A stretch of 64,000 bases of DNA. It comes from Streptomyces sp. S3(2020) (lineage in GTDB: Bacteria > Actinomycetota > Actinomycetes > Streptomycetales > Streptomycetaceae). The first letter of the stretch is position 1. Each line of letters starts with the position of its first letter. The translations under genes and the position numbers were made by a program. Shown one piece after another: positions 1-8,175 of the stretch. The notes beneath the pieces are model-generated. The model was not told the origin of the DNA. It was given only the letters and a program-made list of their open reading frames with translations, and did not search any database. The DNA lies in the NCBI RefSeq assembly GCF_013044505.1, contig NZ_JABERD010000028.1:1-64000 (forward strand), read 5' to 3'.

Positions 1-731
1 CCCCGCCCGACCCCCGCCACCGTCTGGTCACCACCAAGTACAACCCGGCGCGCACCTGGACCGCCGAGGCGGGCGTCGGTATCGGCGGCTCCTACCTGTG
101 CGTCTACGGCATGGAGAGCCCCGGCGGCTACCAGCTCATCGGCCGCACGGTCCCCATCTGGGGCGGCCTGCGCCCCGGCCGTTCCTTCGCCGACGGCATC
201 CCCTGGCTGCTGCGCTTCTTCGACCGGATCGTCTGGCACCCGGTCTCCCCCGCCGAACTCCTGGACATCCGGGCCGACCTGGACTCCGGCCGCACCGGCC
301 TCGACATCCGGCCCGGCACGTTCTCCCTTGCCGGACACGAGCGCTTCCTGCGGGAGAACGCCGACAGCATCGCCGCCTTCCGCACCCGCCAGGCAGCCGC
401 CTTCGGCGCCGAGCGAGAGGCGTGGGAGGCGTCGGGCGAACTCGCCGAGCGTGCCGAGGCCGCCCCCGTACCTGCCACCGGACCCGTCTCCCTGCCGCCC
501 GGCGGCAGTCTGGTCGACGCACCGCTCAGCTCCAGCGTGTGGAAGGTGGCCGCCGCCCCCGGTACCCGAGTCCAGGCCGGGCAGCCGCTCGTCGTCCTGG
601 AGGCGATGAAGATGGAGGTCGTCGTCCGAGCCCCGGCCGACGGCGTCGTCGCCGACGTCCTCGTCACCCCCGGCCAGCAGATCGACGCCGGCACCCCGTT
701 GACCGTCATCCTCCGAGAGGAAGCAGCGTGA
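1..731 (+). CDS. Urea carboxylase, C-terminal part (gene begins before the window)
   Basis: ATP- and biotin-dependent carboxylation of urea to allophanate. About 242 C-terminal residues are visible, read from base 3. First comes the end of the KipI/KipA-like carboxyltransferase region (GGYQLIGRTVPIW, then GIPWLLRFFDRI). After it comes a biotinyl carrier domain whose attachment motif EAMKM has its lysine codon at about 609-611. The stop codon overlaps the GTG start of the allophanate hydrolase gene by 3 bases (GTGA), so the two are translationally coupled and form the two steps of the urea amidolyase route. The family is clear; the N-terminal biotin carboxylase part lies outside the window. 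Confidence 0.93.
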   Translation, partial: PPDPRHRLVTTKYNPARTWTAEAGVGIGGSYLCVYGMESPGGYQLIGRTVPIWGGLRPGRSFADGIPWLLRFFDRIVWHPVSPAELLDIRADLDSGRTGLDIRPGTFSLAGHERFLRENADSIAAFRTRQAAAFGAEREAWEASGELAERAEAAPVPATGPVSLPPGGSLVDAPLSSSVWKVAAAPGTRVQAGQPLVVLEAMKMEVVVRAPADGVVADVLVTPGQQIDAGTPLTVILREEAA

Positions 732-2461
732 ACCAGCCCCCCACCGCCCCCGTCACGGCCGAGGAGCGCGTGGCCGCCGCCTACGAGCGGATCGACAAGG
801 CCGAACGGCCGGAGATCTGGATCGCCCTGCGCCCCTACGAGGACGTCCTGGCCGAAGCCCGCGTCCTCGACGCCCGTGTGACGGCCGGTGAACTCCTGCC
901 GCTGGCGGGCCTGTTGTTCCCCGTCAAGGACAACATCGACGTCGCGGACCTGCCCACCACCGCGGCCTGCCCCGCCTACGCCTACCGTCCGGAGGTCTCG
1001 GCCACCGCCGTACGACGGCTGACGGACGCGGGCGCGATCGTCCTCGGCAAGACGAACATGGACCAGTTCGCCACCGGCCTGGTCGGCACCCGCAGCCCGC
1101 ACGGACCCGTCCGCAGCGCGGGCCACCCGGAGAAGATCTCCGGCGGCTCCAGCTCGGGCTCCGCCGTCGCCGTGGCCCTGGGTATCGCGGACTTCGCGCT
1201 GGGCACGGACACCGCGGGTTCGGGCCGCGTCCCGGCGGCCTTCAACAACATCGTCGGCATCAAGCCGACCCTCGGCCTGGTCCCCAACACCGGCGTGGTG
1301 CCCGCGGCCCGGTCCTACGACACCGTCACCGTGTTCGCCCGCACTCTCGCCGAAGCCCAGCGGGCGCTCGCCGTCATGACCGGCCCCGACGAGGCCGACC
1401 CGCGCAGCCGCACCTGGCCCGACGCCGTACGGCTGGCAGCGCCCGAACGGCCCCGCATCGCCCTCCCCCGCGACGAGGACCTCGCGCCCCTCTCCGACGA
1501 AGCCCGAGCCGCCTTCCAGGCAGCCGCCGGACAACTCCGGGAGACCGGCGCCGAAACGGCCATCATCGACGTGACACCGCTGCTGGAAGCCGCCCGGCTG
1601 CTCTACGACGGCGCCCTGGTCGCCGAACGCTACGCCGCCGTGGGCGAGTTCATCGCCCGCGACCCGGAAGCCGCGGACCCCACCGTCGCCGGCATCATCC
1701 TCACCGCAGCGGCCCTGCCCGCCCACGCCCTGGCCACCGACCAGGAACGCCTCGACCACTTCCGCACGGCCGCCGCCCGCCTCTTCGCCGGCTTCGACGC
1801 ACTGCTCCTGCCCACCACCACCGACCACCCCACCATCGCCGCCGTCCAGGCCGACCCCGTCGGCATCAACAAACGGCTCGGCACCTACACCAACTTCGTC
1901 AACCTCCTCGACATGGCCGCCGTCGCCGTCCCGGCCGGCGAGGCCGACGGCAGCCCCTTCGGCGTCAGCATCGTCACCCGGACCTTCGACGACCAAGTGG
2001 GCCTCGACCTCGCCGCGCGCCTCATCGGTACGACGGGTGAAATCGTTGACCAGACCCCAACTCCCCTCCCCGACAACGGAGTCGACCTGGCCGTCTTCGG
2101 CGCCCACCGGCGCGGCCAGCCGCTCAACCACCAGCTCACCGAACTCGGCGCCCGCTACGCCGGCAAGGCAAGAACGGCCGCCGCCTACCAGTTGACCGCC
2201 CTGGCCACCGAACCCCCCAAGCCGGGCCTGGTCCACGTGGGCCCCGTCGGCGGGGGAGCCATCACCGGAGAGCGCTGGACCCTCTCACCCGCCGGCCTCG
2301 GCCGCTTCCTCGCCGCACTCCCCGCACCCATGTCCCTCGGCCGCATCCGACTCGACGACGACTCCTGGGTCCTGGGCTTCCAGTGCGACCCCCACACCGC
2401 AGCCGCAGGAACAGACATCACCCACCACGGGGACTGGCTCACCTATCTGGCCACGGTCTGA
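728..2461 (+). CDS. atzF: Allophanate hydrolase
   Basis: Hydrolyses allophanate to ammonia and CO2, the second step of urea breakdown after urea carboxylase. The GTG at 728 is chosen because it overlaps the upstream stop; the frame is open further upstream but that part is antisense-like shadow. The protein is 577 residues. The N-terminal two thirds is an amidase-signature domain: Lys in FPVKDNIDVADLP, and the Ser-rich motif GGSSSGSAVAVALG followed by GTDTAGSGRVPA, giving the Ser-cisSer-Lys triad. The C-terminal ~120 residues (FGAHRRGQPLNHQLTELGA onward) form the extra domain found in full-length allophanate hydrolases. A hairpin terminator follows directly. Confidence 0.95.
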   Translation: MNQPPTAPVTAEERVAAAYERIDKAERPEIWIALRPYEDVLAEARVLDARVTAGELLPLAGLLFPVKDNIDVADLPTTAACPAYAYRPEVSATAVRRLTDAGAIVLGKTNMDQFATGLVGTRSPHGPVRSAGHPEKISGGSSSGSAVAVALGIADFALGTDTAGSGRVPAAFNNIVGIKPTLGLVPNTGVVPAARSYDTVTVFARTLAEAQRALAVMTGPDEADPRSRTWPDAVRLAAPERPRIALPRDEDLAPLSDEARAAFQAAAGQLRETGAETAIIDVTPLLEAARLLYDGALVAERYAAVGEFIARDPEAADPTVAGIILTAAALPAHALATDQERLDHFRTAAARLFAGFDALLLPTTTDHPTIAAVQADPVGINKRLGTYTNFVNLLDMAAVAVPAGEADGSPFGVSIVTRTFDDQVGLDLAARLIGTTGEIVDQTPTPLPDNGVDLAVFGAHRRGQPLNHQLTELGARYAGKARTAAAYQLTALATEPPKPGLVHVGPVGGGAITGERWTLSPAGLGRFLAALPAPMSLGRIRLDDDSWVLGFQCDPHTAAAGTDITHHGDWLTYLATV

Positions 2462-2468
2462 GACAGCC

Positions 2469-2510
2469 GCAGGGCTCCCACACGTCGCATCCGGCTCGTG
2501 GGACCCCTGC
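2469..2510 (+). terminator. Hairpin terminator after atzF
   Basis: 13-base arms at 2469-2481 and 2498-2510 pair with one mismatch around a 16-base loop, 8 bases after the atzF stop. No T-run follows, as is common in actinomycetes. Confidence 0.6.
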
Positions 2511-2620
2511 GTCCTACCGCCTGCGAAGTGGACGCCCGCAGCTCTTCCGGAGCCGCTGAACGGGTACTAGCGTCGCTGGAACACGCTCTGTGCTTCCCAT
2601 CCCGCATCCTTGGGGTCGCC

Positions 2621-3028
2621 ATGATCCACACCCGGGAACTCCTCGACAGCGTCACCACCGAGAGCATCCTCAGCAACGAGGTCCTGGCCGCCGCCGTCGA
2701 CGTACTGGCGGCGTGCGAGACCGCCGTCACCGCGTGCGCCACGGGCATGCTCGCCGAGAAGGACGCGGACACCCTGCGCGCGGCCATCGACGGGGACCTG
2801 GACTGCGCCGACATCGTGGCCGCGACCCGCCGGATTTTGACCCGGCACAGCGGCCACGACCCGGCGCTCCTCACGGCGCAGGCCGAAGCCTGTCTGCTCG
2901 CGTGCCGACGCAGCCACGACCTGTGCACCGGACACGTCGAGCACCACGAACACTGCCGCATCTGCGCCGACGCCACCGCTCAAGCCGCCGACGCCTGCCG
3001 GAACGTACTCGACGCCGTACGGTCCTGA
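2621..3028 (+). CDS. Four-helix-bundle copper storage protein (Csp/DUF326 type)
   Basis: 135 residues, predicted cytosolic (no signal peptide), helical and rich in Cys and His: CETAVTAC, CLLACRRSHDLC, HVEHHEHCRIC and DAC, about nine Cys in all. The even spacing of Cys along amphipathic helices is the hallmark of copper storage proteins, which bind many Cu(I) ions inside a four-helix bundle; length matches the cytosolic Csp3 type. The ATG at 2621 is chosen because residues before it look non-coding. No copy of the local GGGAACT-N16-CGACTA promoter was found directly upstream, so it may be regulated differently from its neighbours. Copper buffering is inferred from family and context. Confidence 0.85.
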   Translation: MIHTRELLDSVTTESILSNEVLAAAVDVLAACETAVTACATGMLAEKDADTLRAAIDGDLDCADIVAATRRILTRHSGHDPALLTAQAEACLLACRRSHDLCTGHVEHHEHCRICADATAQAADACRNVLDAVRS

Positions 3029-3120
3029 AGCAAGCTGGTCGCATCCGCGAGACAGGATGGGGTGCCTCAGACCAAGAGCCCCGCCCCGCGGCCGATGTGA
3101 CCGCACTCACAACCAACTCC

Positions 3121-3151
3121 CGGAACTCACCAGGATGTCGCACCGACTCCT
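3121..3151 (+). promoter_or_regulatory. Candidate ECF (SigC-like) promoter
   Basis: CGGAACT at 3121-3127, 16 bases, then CGACTCCT at 3144-3151. It matches the element repeated eight more times in this window, with one change in the -10. It points at the DUF5134-like gene starting at 3259. Confidence 0.55.
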
Positions 3152-3258
3152 GTTGTGGCCGTTCGCCAGGTCGGCGTCCGCTCGCTCACCATGTCGGTGC
3201 GTCCGGCCCTGGATCTGTTCGTCGACGCCTTGCCGCGTCGTGGAGTTGGGGTGGTCTG

Positions 3259-3927
3259 GTGATTGCCGCGAGTGGGCTGCGCTGGGTGCTGAGTCTCCTG
3301 TTCGCCGTACCGGTCCTGTACGGCACGGCGAAGTCGGTGCTGCCCGGAGGGGGCGTCGCGGACCGTGTCGATCACGTGCTGCACGCGGCCATGGGGGTCT
3401 TGATGATCGCGATGGCCCGGCCATGGGGAATGGGCCTGCCGGTCGTTCCGCAGGTTCTGCTGTTCTCCGCGGGGGCGTTGTGGTTCCTGGCCTCCGCCCC
3501 CTTCCGTAGAGGAGAACGATCACCAGGCCGAGCCGTGGCCGCCGCGCTTCCCCACGTCGTGATGACCGGGGCCATGGCCTGGATGGTGGCGGCGATGGAG
3601 TCCTCGGTGACGATGTCCGGCTCCGCCGGTGCGGGAGGAACCTCCGACATGGCCGGAATGGACATGTCGGGCGGGTCGGGGCTCGCCTCCATGAGCCTGA
3701 CCGGAGTCGGGCCCGTCACGGTCTCGGTGCTTCTGGCGATCACTCTGGGCGGCCTCGGGCTCGTCTGGCTGACCCGTGCGCTGGACCGGGCGCGGGAGAG
3801 GCACACGGACGAGTACCGACCGAAGGACGGTTCCCCGGCGCAGACAGAACATCTCGGCGCTCTGGCGCCCGCGTGCCATGCGGCGATGGCGCTGGGGATG
3901 GCGGTCATGTTCGCGCTGCTCGCGTGA
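3259..3927 (+). CDS. DUF5134-like multi-pass membrane protein with Met-rich loop
   Basis: 222 residues from the GTG at 3259 (GGAG about 13 bases upstream). Roughly five to six hydrophobic segments: VLSLLFAVPVLYGTA, AAMGVLMIAMA, VVPQVLLFSAGALWFLA, LPHVVMTGAMAWMV, VTVSVLLAITLGGLGLVWL and ACHAAMALGMAVMFALLA. A loop reads DMAGMDMSGGSGLASMSL, a Met-rich stretch of the kind that can bind Cu(I). His residues sit at membrane borders (RVDHVLHAAMG). This looks like the DUF5134 family of actinomycete membrane proteins, whose function I do not know. A candidate copper-regulon promoter lies 110 bases upstream and it follows a copper storage gene, so a part in copper handling at the membrane is plausible. 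Confidence 0.75.
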   Translation: MIAASGLRWVLSLLFAVPVLYGTAKSVLPGGGVADRVDHVLHAAMGVLMIAMARPWGMGLPVVPQVLLFSAGALWFLASAPFRRGERSPGRAVAAALPHVVMTGAMAWMVAAMESSVTMSGSAGAGGTSDMAGMDMSGGSGLASMSLTGVGPVTVSVLLAITLGGLGLVWLTRALDRARERHTDEYRPKDGSPAQTEHLGALAPACHAAMALGMAVMFALLA

Positions 3928-4061
3928 CGCCCCGCAGGTGACGGTGAGCGGCTGCGGGACGGCGTGCGGGAACCTGCCGGTCCGTTGTTTTCCCGGGCTG
4001 TGGACGGGGAGGTAGACATCGAGCCGTCCGTGGGCGGGAGAGCGGTAGGGGGTGAGGTTCC

Positions 4062-4379
4062 GTGTCCGGAACACTCGACAGGCAGGCGGCCTTCGGGGAC
4101 GGGACGTGGCCCTGGGAGCGGCCGGTCGCACGTACGCACGGGTGGGCCGCGGTGGGTGAACACCTGGGCAGGGTCTGGTCGTTGTCCGCGCTGACCGTCG
4201 TGGTGCTCGTCGGGGGCTACAGCTGGCTCGGCCTCTTCCTCGGGCGGTGGCCGGGGGCCCTGATCGGGGCCGCCGTGGGCATGGTGGTCTGCGGAGGGCT
4301 GCACCTTGCGGTGAACCGGGCCGTGTCGGGGCCCAGTGACCGCCGTGCCGTTCCCGGTTCCAGGCGCCCTGGCCCATGA
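4062..4379 (+). CDS. Small two-helix membrane protein, unknown
   Basis: 105 residues from a GTG start, with two hydrophobic segments (LTVVVLVGGYSWLGLFLG and ALIGAAVGMVVCGGLHLAV) and a basic C-terminal tail. I do not recognise a family. Codon third-position GC is consistent with coding. It lies between the DUF5134-like gene and copZ, which is convergent to it. It could be a short membrane partner of either, or spurious. Confidence 0.45.
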   Translation: MSGTLDRQAAFGDGTWPWERPVARTHGWAAVGEHLGRVWSLSALTVVVLVGGYSWLGLFLGRWPGALIGAAVGMVVCGGLHLAVNRAVSGPSDRRAVPGSRRPGP

Positions 4380-4450
4380 TGACGAGCGGTCCCCGCCATT
4401 CGGCCGCCGGGCTCACACGCCGTCCGGCGGCCGGCAGGGGGAGGCGCCCG

Positions 4451-4666
4451 TCAGGCCGCGACCGTCTCGGTGACCTCGTACCCCGCTTCCACGATCGCCG
4501 CGCGCAGCAGCGTGTCGTCCAGGTCCGTGCCGGCGACTGAGACCGAGCCCGCCGTGACGTCGACGTCCACGACGGTGACGCCCGGGACCTGGGTGACCTC
4601 TTCGGTGATGCTTGCGGCGCAGTGCTCGCAGCTCATGCCGGTGACGAGATACTGCTTCTGGGCCAT
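4451..4666 (-). CDS. copZ: Copper chaperone CopZ (heavy-metal-associated domain)
   Basis: 71 residues making a single HMA ferredoxin-like domain. The metal motif GMSCEHC lies at residues 10-16 and is followed by the usual helix AASITEEVTQVPGV. CopZ proteins carry Cu(I) in the cytosol and hand it to P1B-ATPases or regulators; the matching ATPase is at 27710-29989. A candidate ECF promoter lies about 90 bases upstream (4754-4784). The family is clear. Confidence 0.93.
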   Translation of the reverse strand: MAQKQYLVTGMSCEHCAASITEEVTQVPGVTVVDVDVTAGSVSVAGTDLDDTLLRAAIVEAGYEVTETVAA

Positions 4667-4753
4667 GGCTCAACTCCTGAGTGCCGCTGAGGCGTTCGTA
4701 CGCCTTCTGATACGTATGCACCGGCCTGTGCGTTCATTCGGTGCCGTCCACCA

Positions 4754-4784
4754 TTGAGTCGTGGCGGGGCCGAGCTGAGTTCCC
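4754..4784 (-). promoter_or_regulatory. Candidate ECF (SigC-like) promoter for copZ
   Basis: On the minus strand GGGAACT (4784-4778), 16 bases, CGACTCAA (4761-4754). One base differs from the dominant -10 CGACTA. It would start a transcript about 80 bases before copZ. Confidence 0.6.
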
Positions 4785-4805
4785 GCCTGTCACACACGTC
4801 ACTTT

Positions 4806-6257
4806 TCAGCGGCCGGCGGACACCGTCGTACGGCGCTGCCGGAGCACGCCCACAGTCAGGTCCACGGCGAGGAACACGGCGAGCGGTATCCCGAACAGCG
4901 GGATCACCCAGCCGACGGCGGCGACCACGACGATGCCGACGGCGACGGCCCAGGACGGCAGGGAGCGCCAGGCACCGCGGGCGGGCGGGGCTCCGAGCGG
5001 GGCCCGCCGGTCGGAGCGGGTGGGGCGGCGCTGCCACCACATGCGGTAGCCCCACACGATCACACAGATCAGACCGGTCGCGAGGAGGGCCAGCAGGATC
5101 TGGTTGACCAGGCCGAAGAGGGTGCCCATGTGGGCGTTGATGCCCCAGCGGGTGAGCTTGGCCATCACCGGCCAGTCGGCGAAGGCGACCTTGTCGGTCA
5201 CGCGGTCGGTGGCGGCGTCGACGGCGACGCTGTCGCGGCCGACCGGCCAGAGGTTGCGGGTCTGCGTCACCGTCCAGGCTGAGGCGTCGTCCGCGGGGAC
5301 GGCGATCTCCACCGGACCGCCCAAGCCGTCGGCGCGGGCCGCCTTCAGGACGCCGTCTATCGCGGCGGGGTCGGCCTTCTTCGCTGTGCCGCCGGATCCG
5401 CCCGCGCCGGTGGCCAGGGTGGTGGCCACGGAGGGGGTGTGGGAGTGCAGCGCGTCCAGTGCCTCACCGAAGTTGGCGCCGGCGTAGCGCGACCACGTCA
5501 GGCCGGTGGCGGAGAGGCCCAACAGGCCGACGGCGAGCCAGACTCCGGTGGCCGCGTGCCAGCTGCGGGTGCGCCGCACGCCCTTCTTCGCCGACCGGTC
5601 CGGCAGCAGTAGGCGGCGCGCGGTCCGTTTGCCGTGCCGGCGGCGCCACCACAGGAAGAGACCGCCGAGGACGAGCACCCACAGCCAACTGGCCGCGATC
5701 TCCGAGTAGTAACGGCCGACGGTCCCGAGGTTGAGGTTGCGGTGGAAGGCGTCCAGCCATGTGGTGAGCGGGGTCTCGGCGTACCAGGTGGTCAGCTGCC
5801 CCCTGGTCCTGCCCGTGTACGGGTCGACGTAGACGGTGTGGGTCTTCTCGCCGAGTTCGGGCAGGGCGAAGTCGACCTGCGTGGTGCCGTCGTCGCTGCC
5901 CGGGCGTACGGCGACCAGCGTGCCCTTCGGGTGCTCCGCGCGGGCGGCGGCGACCTGCTCGGACAGCGGCACAGTGCTGCCACCCGCATGGGCAACGTGG
6001 AGTTCGTGGCCGTAGACGAGCGAGTCGAACTGGGGCGTGAACGTGTACAGCAGGCCGGTGGTGGCCGCGACGAGCAGGAACGGCGCGACCAGCACTCCGG
6101 CGTAGAAGTGCAGCCTTGCCAGCAGGGCGCCGAAGCCCTCCGGTCGCCGGGCGGGAGCGGTCTGCGGGGGTTCGGGGGCCGTCGCGGTGGCGGTGGTCTC
6201 GGCCCCTCCGGCGGCTGGTGCGGGCGGACTGGGCTCTTCCGAGTCGATGGATGTCAT
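4806..6257 (-). CDS. PepSY-associated transmembrane protein
   Basis: 483 residues from the ATG at 6257, preceded by the strong ribosome site AAGAGGTG. After a Pro/Ala-rich cytoplasmic head comes the typical first helix (RLHFYAGVLVAPFLLVAATTGLLYTFTP), then PepSY-like extracytoplasmic regions and three more helices (WLWVLVLGGLFLWW, GVWLAVGLLGLSATGLTW, QILLALLATGLICVIVWGYRMWW). A final helix pair lies at the C terminus. Relatives are often metal-regulated and linked to metal reduction or uptake, but the biochemical role is not settled. A candidate ECF promoter lies about 230 bases upstream (6488-6518), placing it with the copper regulon. Confidence 0.88.
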   Translation of the reverse strand: MTSIDSEEPSPPAPAAGGAETTATATAPEPPQTAPARRPEGFGALLARLHFYAGVLVAPFLLVAATTGLLYTFTPQFDSLVYGHELHVAHAGGSTVPLSEQVAAARAEHPKGTLVAVRPGSDDGTTQVDFALPELGEKTHTVYVDPYTGRTRGQLTTWYAETPLTTWLDAFHRNLNLGTVGRYYSEIAASWLWVLVLGGLFLWWRRRHGKRTARRLLLPDRSAKKGVRRTRSWHAATGVWLAVGLLGLSATGLTWSRYAGANFGEALDALHSHTPSVATTLATGAGGSGGTAKKADPAAIDGVLKAARADGLGGPVEIAVPADDASAWTVTQTRNLWPVGRDSVAVDAATDRVTDKVAFADWPVMAKLTRWGINAHMGTLFGLVNQILLALLATGLICVIVWGYRMWWQRRPTRSDRRAPLGAPPARGAWRSLPSWAVAVGIVVVAAVGWVIPLFGIPLAVFLAVDLTVGVLRQRRTTVSAGR

Positions 6258-6487
6258 GGTCACCTCTTGCTGGGGTCGGCGGTATCGGGGATGGGGACAG
6301 GGCATCCGGCGGTCGGACCGCCGTGACGCCGCTCCAGTGGCCCGGTTTCAGCCGCTGTCCTGAAAGCAGTCGTATGGAAGGCGCTTCGAGTTCCCGGCCG
6401 AGCGCCCGGAGTTCGTCGGCGGCGGAGAGGGGAGCCCGGTCGGCGGTGGCGGGCGGGGTGCGGGACGGCGGGCACCGAGCGACTTCA

Positions 6488-6518
6488 TGTAGTCGTCCCG
6501 GGGCGGGTGTCGGTTCCC
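6488..6518 (-). promoter_or_regulatory. Candidate ECF (SigC-like) promoter for the PepSY gene
   Basis: On the minus strand GGGAACC (6518-6512), 16 bases, CGACTACA (6495-6488). Full match to the -35 and to the CGACTA core found elsewhere in the window. Confidence 0.7.
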
Positions 6519-6773
6519 GGCGACGGCAGGGACACTCCTCACGTGGGACGGTTCCGCGTCGGAGGTGTCCTGGCAGATCGGCGCCGTGCCACGATGACCG
6601 CACCGGGCCACGATGGAATTCGCCTTCCCGAGCGTGGCCCGGCCTGTGCCCGCCTGCCGCCATATCGCCACATCCCGTCCCGGTGCGGGCGGCGGCCGGC
6701 GGGCTCGGTCATGCCGTGGGCGGCCGGACGCTGTCCGCCCACCCCCACCGATGGTCAGCCGCAAGGCCGGCCT

Positions 6774-6800
6774 GGACTCCCGTACCGGGTACGGGAGTCC
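6774..6800 (-). terminator. Hairpin terminator after copC
   Basis: Perfect 13-base arms (6774-6786 and 6788-6800) with a one-base centre, 9 bases beyond the copC stop on the minus strand. Very stable and GC-rich, no clear T-run. Confidence 0.7.
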
Positions 6801-6809
6801 GGCCTCGCG

Positions 6810-7397
6810 TCACCCGGCGCCGCTCCCTTCCGGAGCCCCGCGACGCCGTACCGTACGGGCGGCGAGGAACCCCCCGCCCGCGACCACGGCGACCGCCCCC
6901 GCGAGAGCGGCCGTCGCCGTGGTGCGGCCGAGGCCCAGGACGGTGTCCGAGTCTCCTGTGCCGGGGGCCGGCAGGCTCAGGCTCGCGCAGGCCGACGGGG
7001 TGCCGGCGGGCTCGGTGCCGTCGGCGGCCTCGAACTGGTATGCGTTGGTCTGGGCGTCCCCGTCCCCCGCGGTGATCGAGTACGTGAGGGTGATGACGCC
7101 GGCGGGCAGCGGGGAGACGGCCGCACAGGCCGTGGTCCGGTCGGTCACGACCGGCTTCCCGACCACGATCTCCTTGCCGTCCGGTCCGACCATCCTGATC
7201 TCCGGCGCGATACCGGAGGTCAGGTTGTCGAACGTCAGCCTGACCACAGTGGTCCCGGCGCCTACCGTGGCTCCGGGAGCCGGTGCCGCGTTCTTGAGCG
7301 CGGTGTGGGCGTATGCGGGTGAGCTGCCCAGGAGCAGGAGCACACCCGTACACGCGACGGGTCCGGCCGTCGCCGTCAGAAGTCGAAGTCGGCGCAT
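6810..7397 (-). CDS. copC: CopC-domain copper resistance protein
   Basis: 195 residues. A signal peptide ends at AYA, so the mature protein would begin HTALKNAAPAPGATV; an N-terminal His ligand is characteristic of CopC copper sites. The beta-sandwich core follows, then a proline-poor linker and a C-terminal helix (AALAGAVAVVAGGGFLAA) with basic RTVRRR, so it is probably anchored outside the membrane. The DGH motif that normally provides the distal ligand is not seen; the place reads AGDGDAQTNAYQF, so the site may be altered. The start overlaps the end of the upstream lipoprotein gene by 22 bases, so the two are cotranscribed. Confidence 0.87.
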   Translation of the reverse strand: MRRLRLLTATAGPVACTGVLLLLGSSPAYAHTALKNAAPAPGATVGAGTTVVRLTFDNLTSGIAPEIRMVGPDGKEIVVGKPVVTDRTTACAAVSPLPAGVITLTYSITAGDGDAQTNAYQFEAADGTEPAGTPSACASLSLPAPGTGDSDTVLGLGRTTATAALAGAVAVVAGGGFLAARTVRRRGAPEGSGAG

Positions 7398-8029
7398 GCG
7401 ATCCGGTTGTCCTGTGCCTCGTTGGGGTGGACGACGACGGCGACCGCGTCCTGGCCGGTCTTGCGAGAATTGGTCACCGTGGTCATGCCCATACCGGACT
7501 TGTCGGCGGTGAACATCAGGTGGATCTCGTTCGGGGGCGTGGTCGCGCCGCCTTTCTCGAACTGGAAGTGCCCGCCGCCGTTGTCGTCCGAGCAGTGCTG
7601 GGCGTGCAGGTGGGCCATGTAGACATGACCCGCTTCGAGGCCGGTCAGGGAGACCGTGACCGTGGTGCCCTTGGGGCCCTGGGCCAGCCAGGCGGTGCCC
7701 TTGACGTCGTTCATCCCGGGCGGGCGGGTGTCGAGCATCTTGAAGGTGCCCTTCACCACCGTCGCACCGGCCATCTTGTAGGCGGGAGTGGCCGAGGGGT
7801 CCCCCATCGCTTTGTCGGACATGCCCTCCATGCCGTGGGCGGAGGACGAGGCGGATGATCCCCCGTGGGCCGATACGTGACCGCCCGAGTCGCCTCCGCA
7901 CCCGGTGAGAAGGACCGCCAGGGCGGTGGCGAATACGGCGCCCAGGGCCGGTGTGGGCCTTCTGCGCGCGAGGGCGAGCGCGGGACGGCGGCCGGGCGTG
8001 GCCGCGCGGGCGGACGTGACGTGGTGCAT
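7376..8029 (-). CDS. Cu/Zn superoxide dismutase-like lipoprotein
   Basis: 217 residues. A basic N-terminal region is followed by a hydrophobic segment and lipobox LLTGC (Cys near residue 44). A His/Met/Ser-rich linker (HVSAHGGSS, HGMEGMSDKAMG) comes next. The domain then carries AHLHAQHC and GGGHFQF and ends VVVHPNEAQDNRIACADF. This order resembles the metal-ligand region of Cu/Zn superoxide dismutases, but the canonical sequence is not complete, so activity is uncertain; a CHRD-like copper-binding fold is the alternative. The ATG at 8029 is chosen; a GTG at 8062 is possible. It overlaps copC downstream and is likely surface-anchored, acting outside the cell. Confidence 0.65.
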   Translation of the reverse strand: MHHVTSARAATPGRRPALALARRRPTPALGAVFATALAVLLTGCGGDSGGHVSAHGGSSASSSAHGMEGMSDKAMGDPSATPAYKMAGATVVKGTFKMLDTRPPGMNDVKGTAWLAQGPKGTTVTVSLTGLEAGHVYMAHLHAQHCSDDNGGGHFQFEKGGATTPPNEIHLMFTADKSGMGMTTVTNSRKTGQDAVAVVVHPNEAQDNRIACADFDF

Positions 8030-8175
8030 GGGACTGACCCCGATCAATGCGTGGAGGCACACCGGTGCCCACGGGTGGACGAGGCGTGCCGGTCGGGAAC
8101 GGACAGGAGGACACGAAGCGCGTGGCAGTCACGGCTGTGTCCCGGCTCCCGTCGGCTCCGGCGGACCGGGAGGTC

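Larger units (their letters stand above)
6258..6809. other. Intergenic stretch between the PepSY and copC genes
   Basis: About 550 bases with no gene I can support. It holds the ECF-type promoter at 6488-6518, which would give the PepSY gene a leader of roughly 220 bases, and the copC terminator at 6774-6800. A short minus-strand frame starting at 6488 (46 residues, Pro-rich, ending near 6348) overlaps the promoter -10 itself and is not convincing. Confidence 0.5.

Noticed and set aside
128..2236. Long minus-strand frame opposite urea carboxylase and atzF
   Set aside because: Shadow of clear plus-strand genes; no family motifs.
6348..6488. Short Pro-rich frame upstream of the PepSY gene
   Set aside because: Its ATG lies within the promoter -10, so it would not be on the transcript; no ribosome site.
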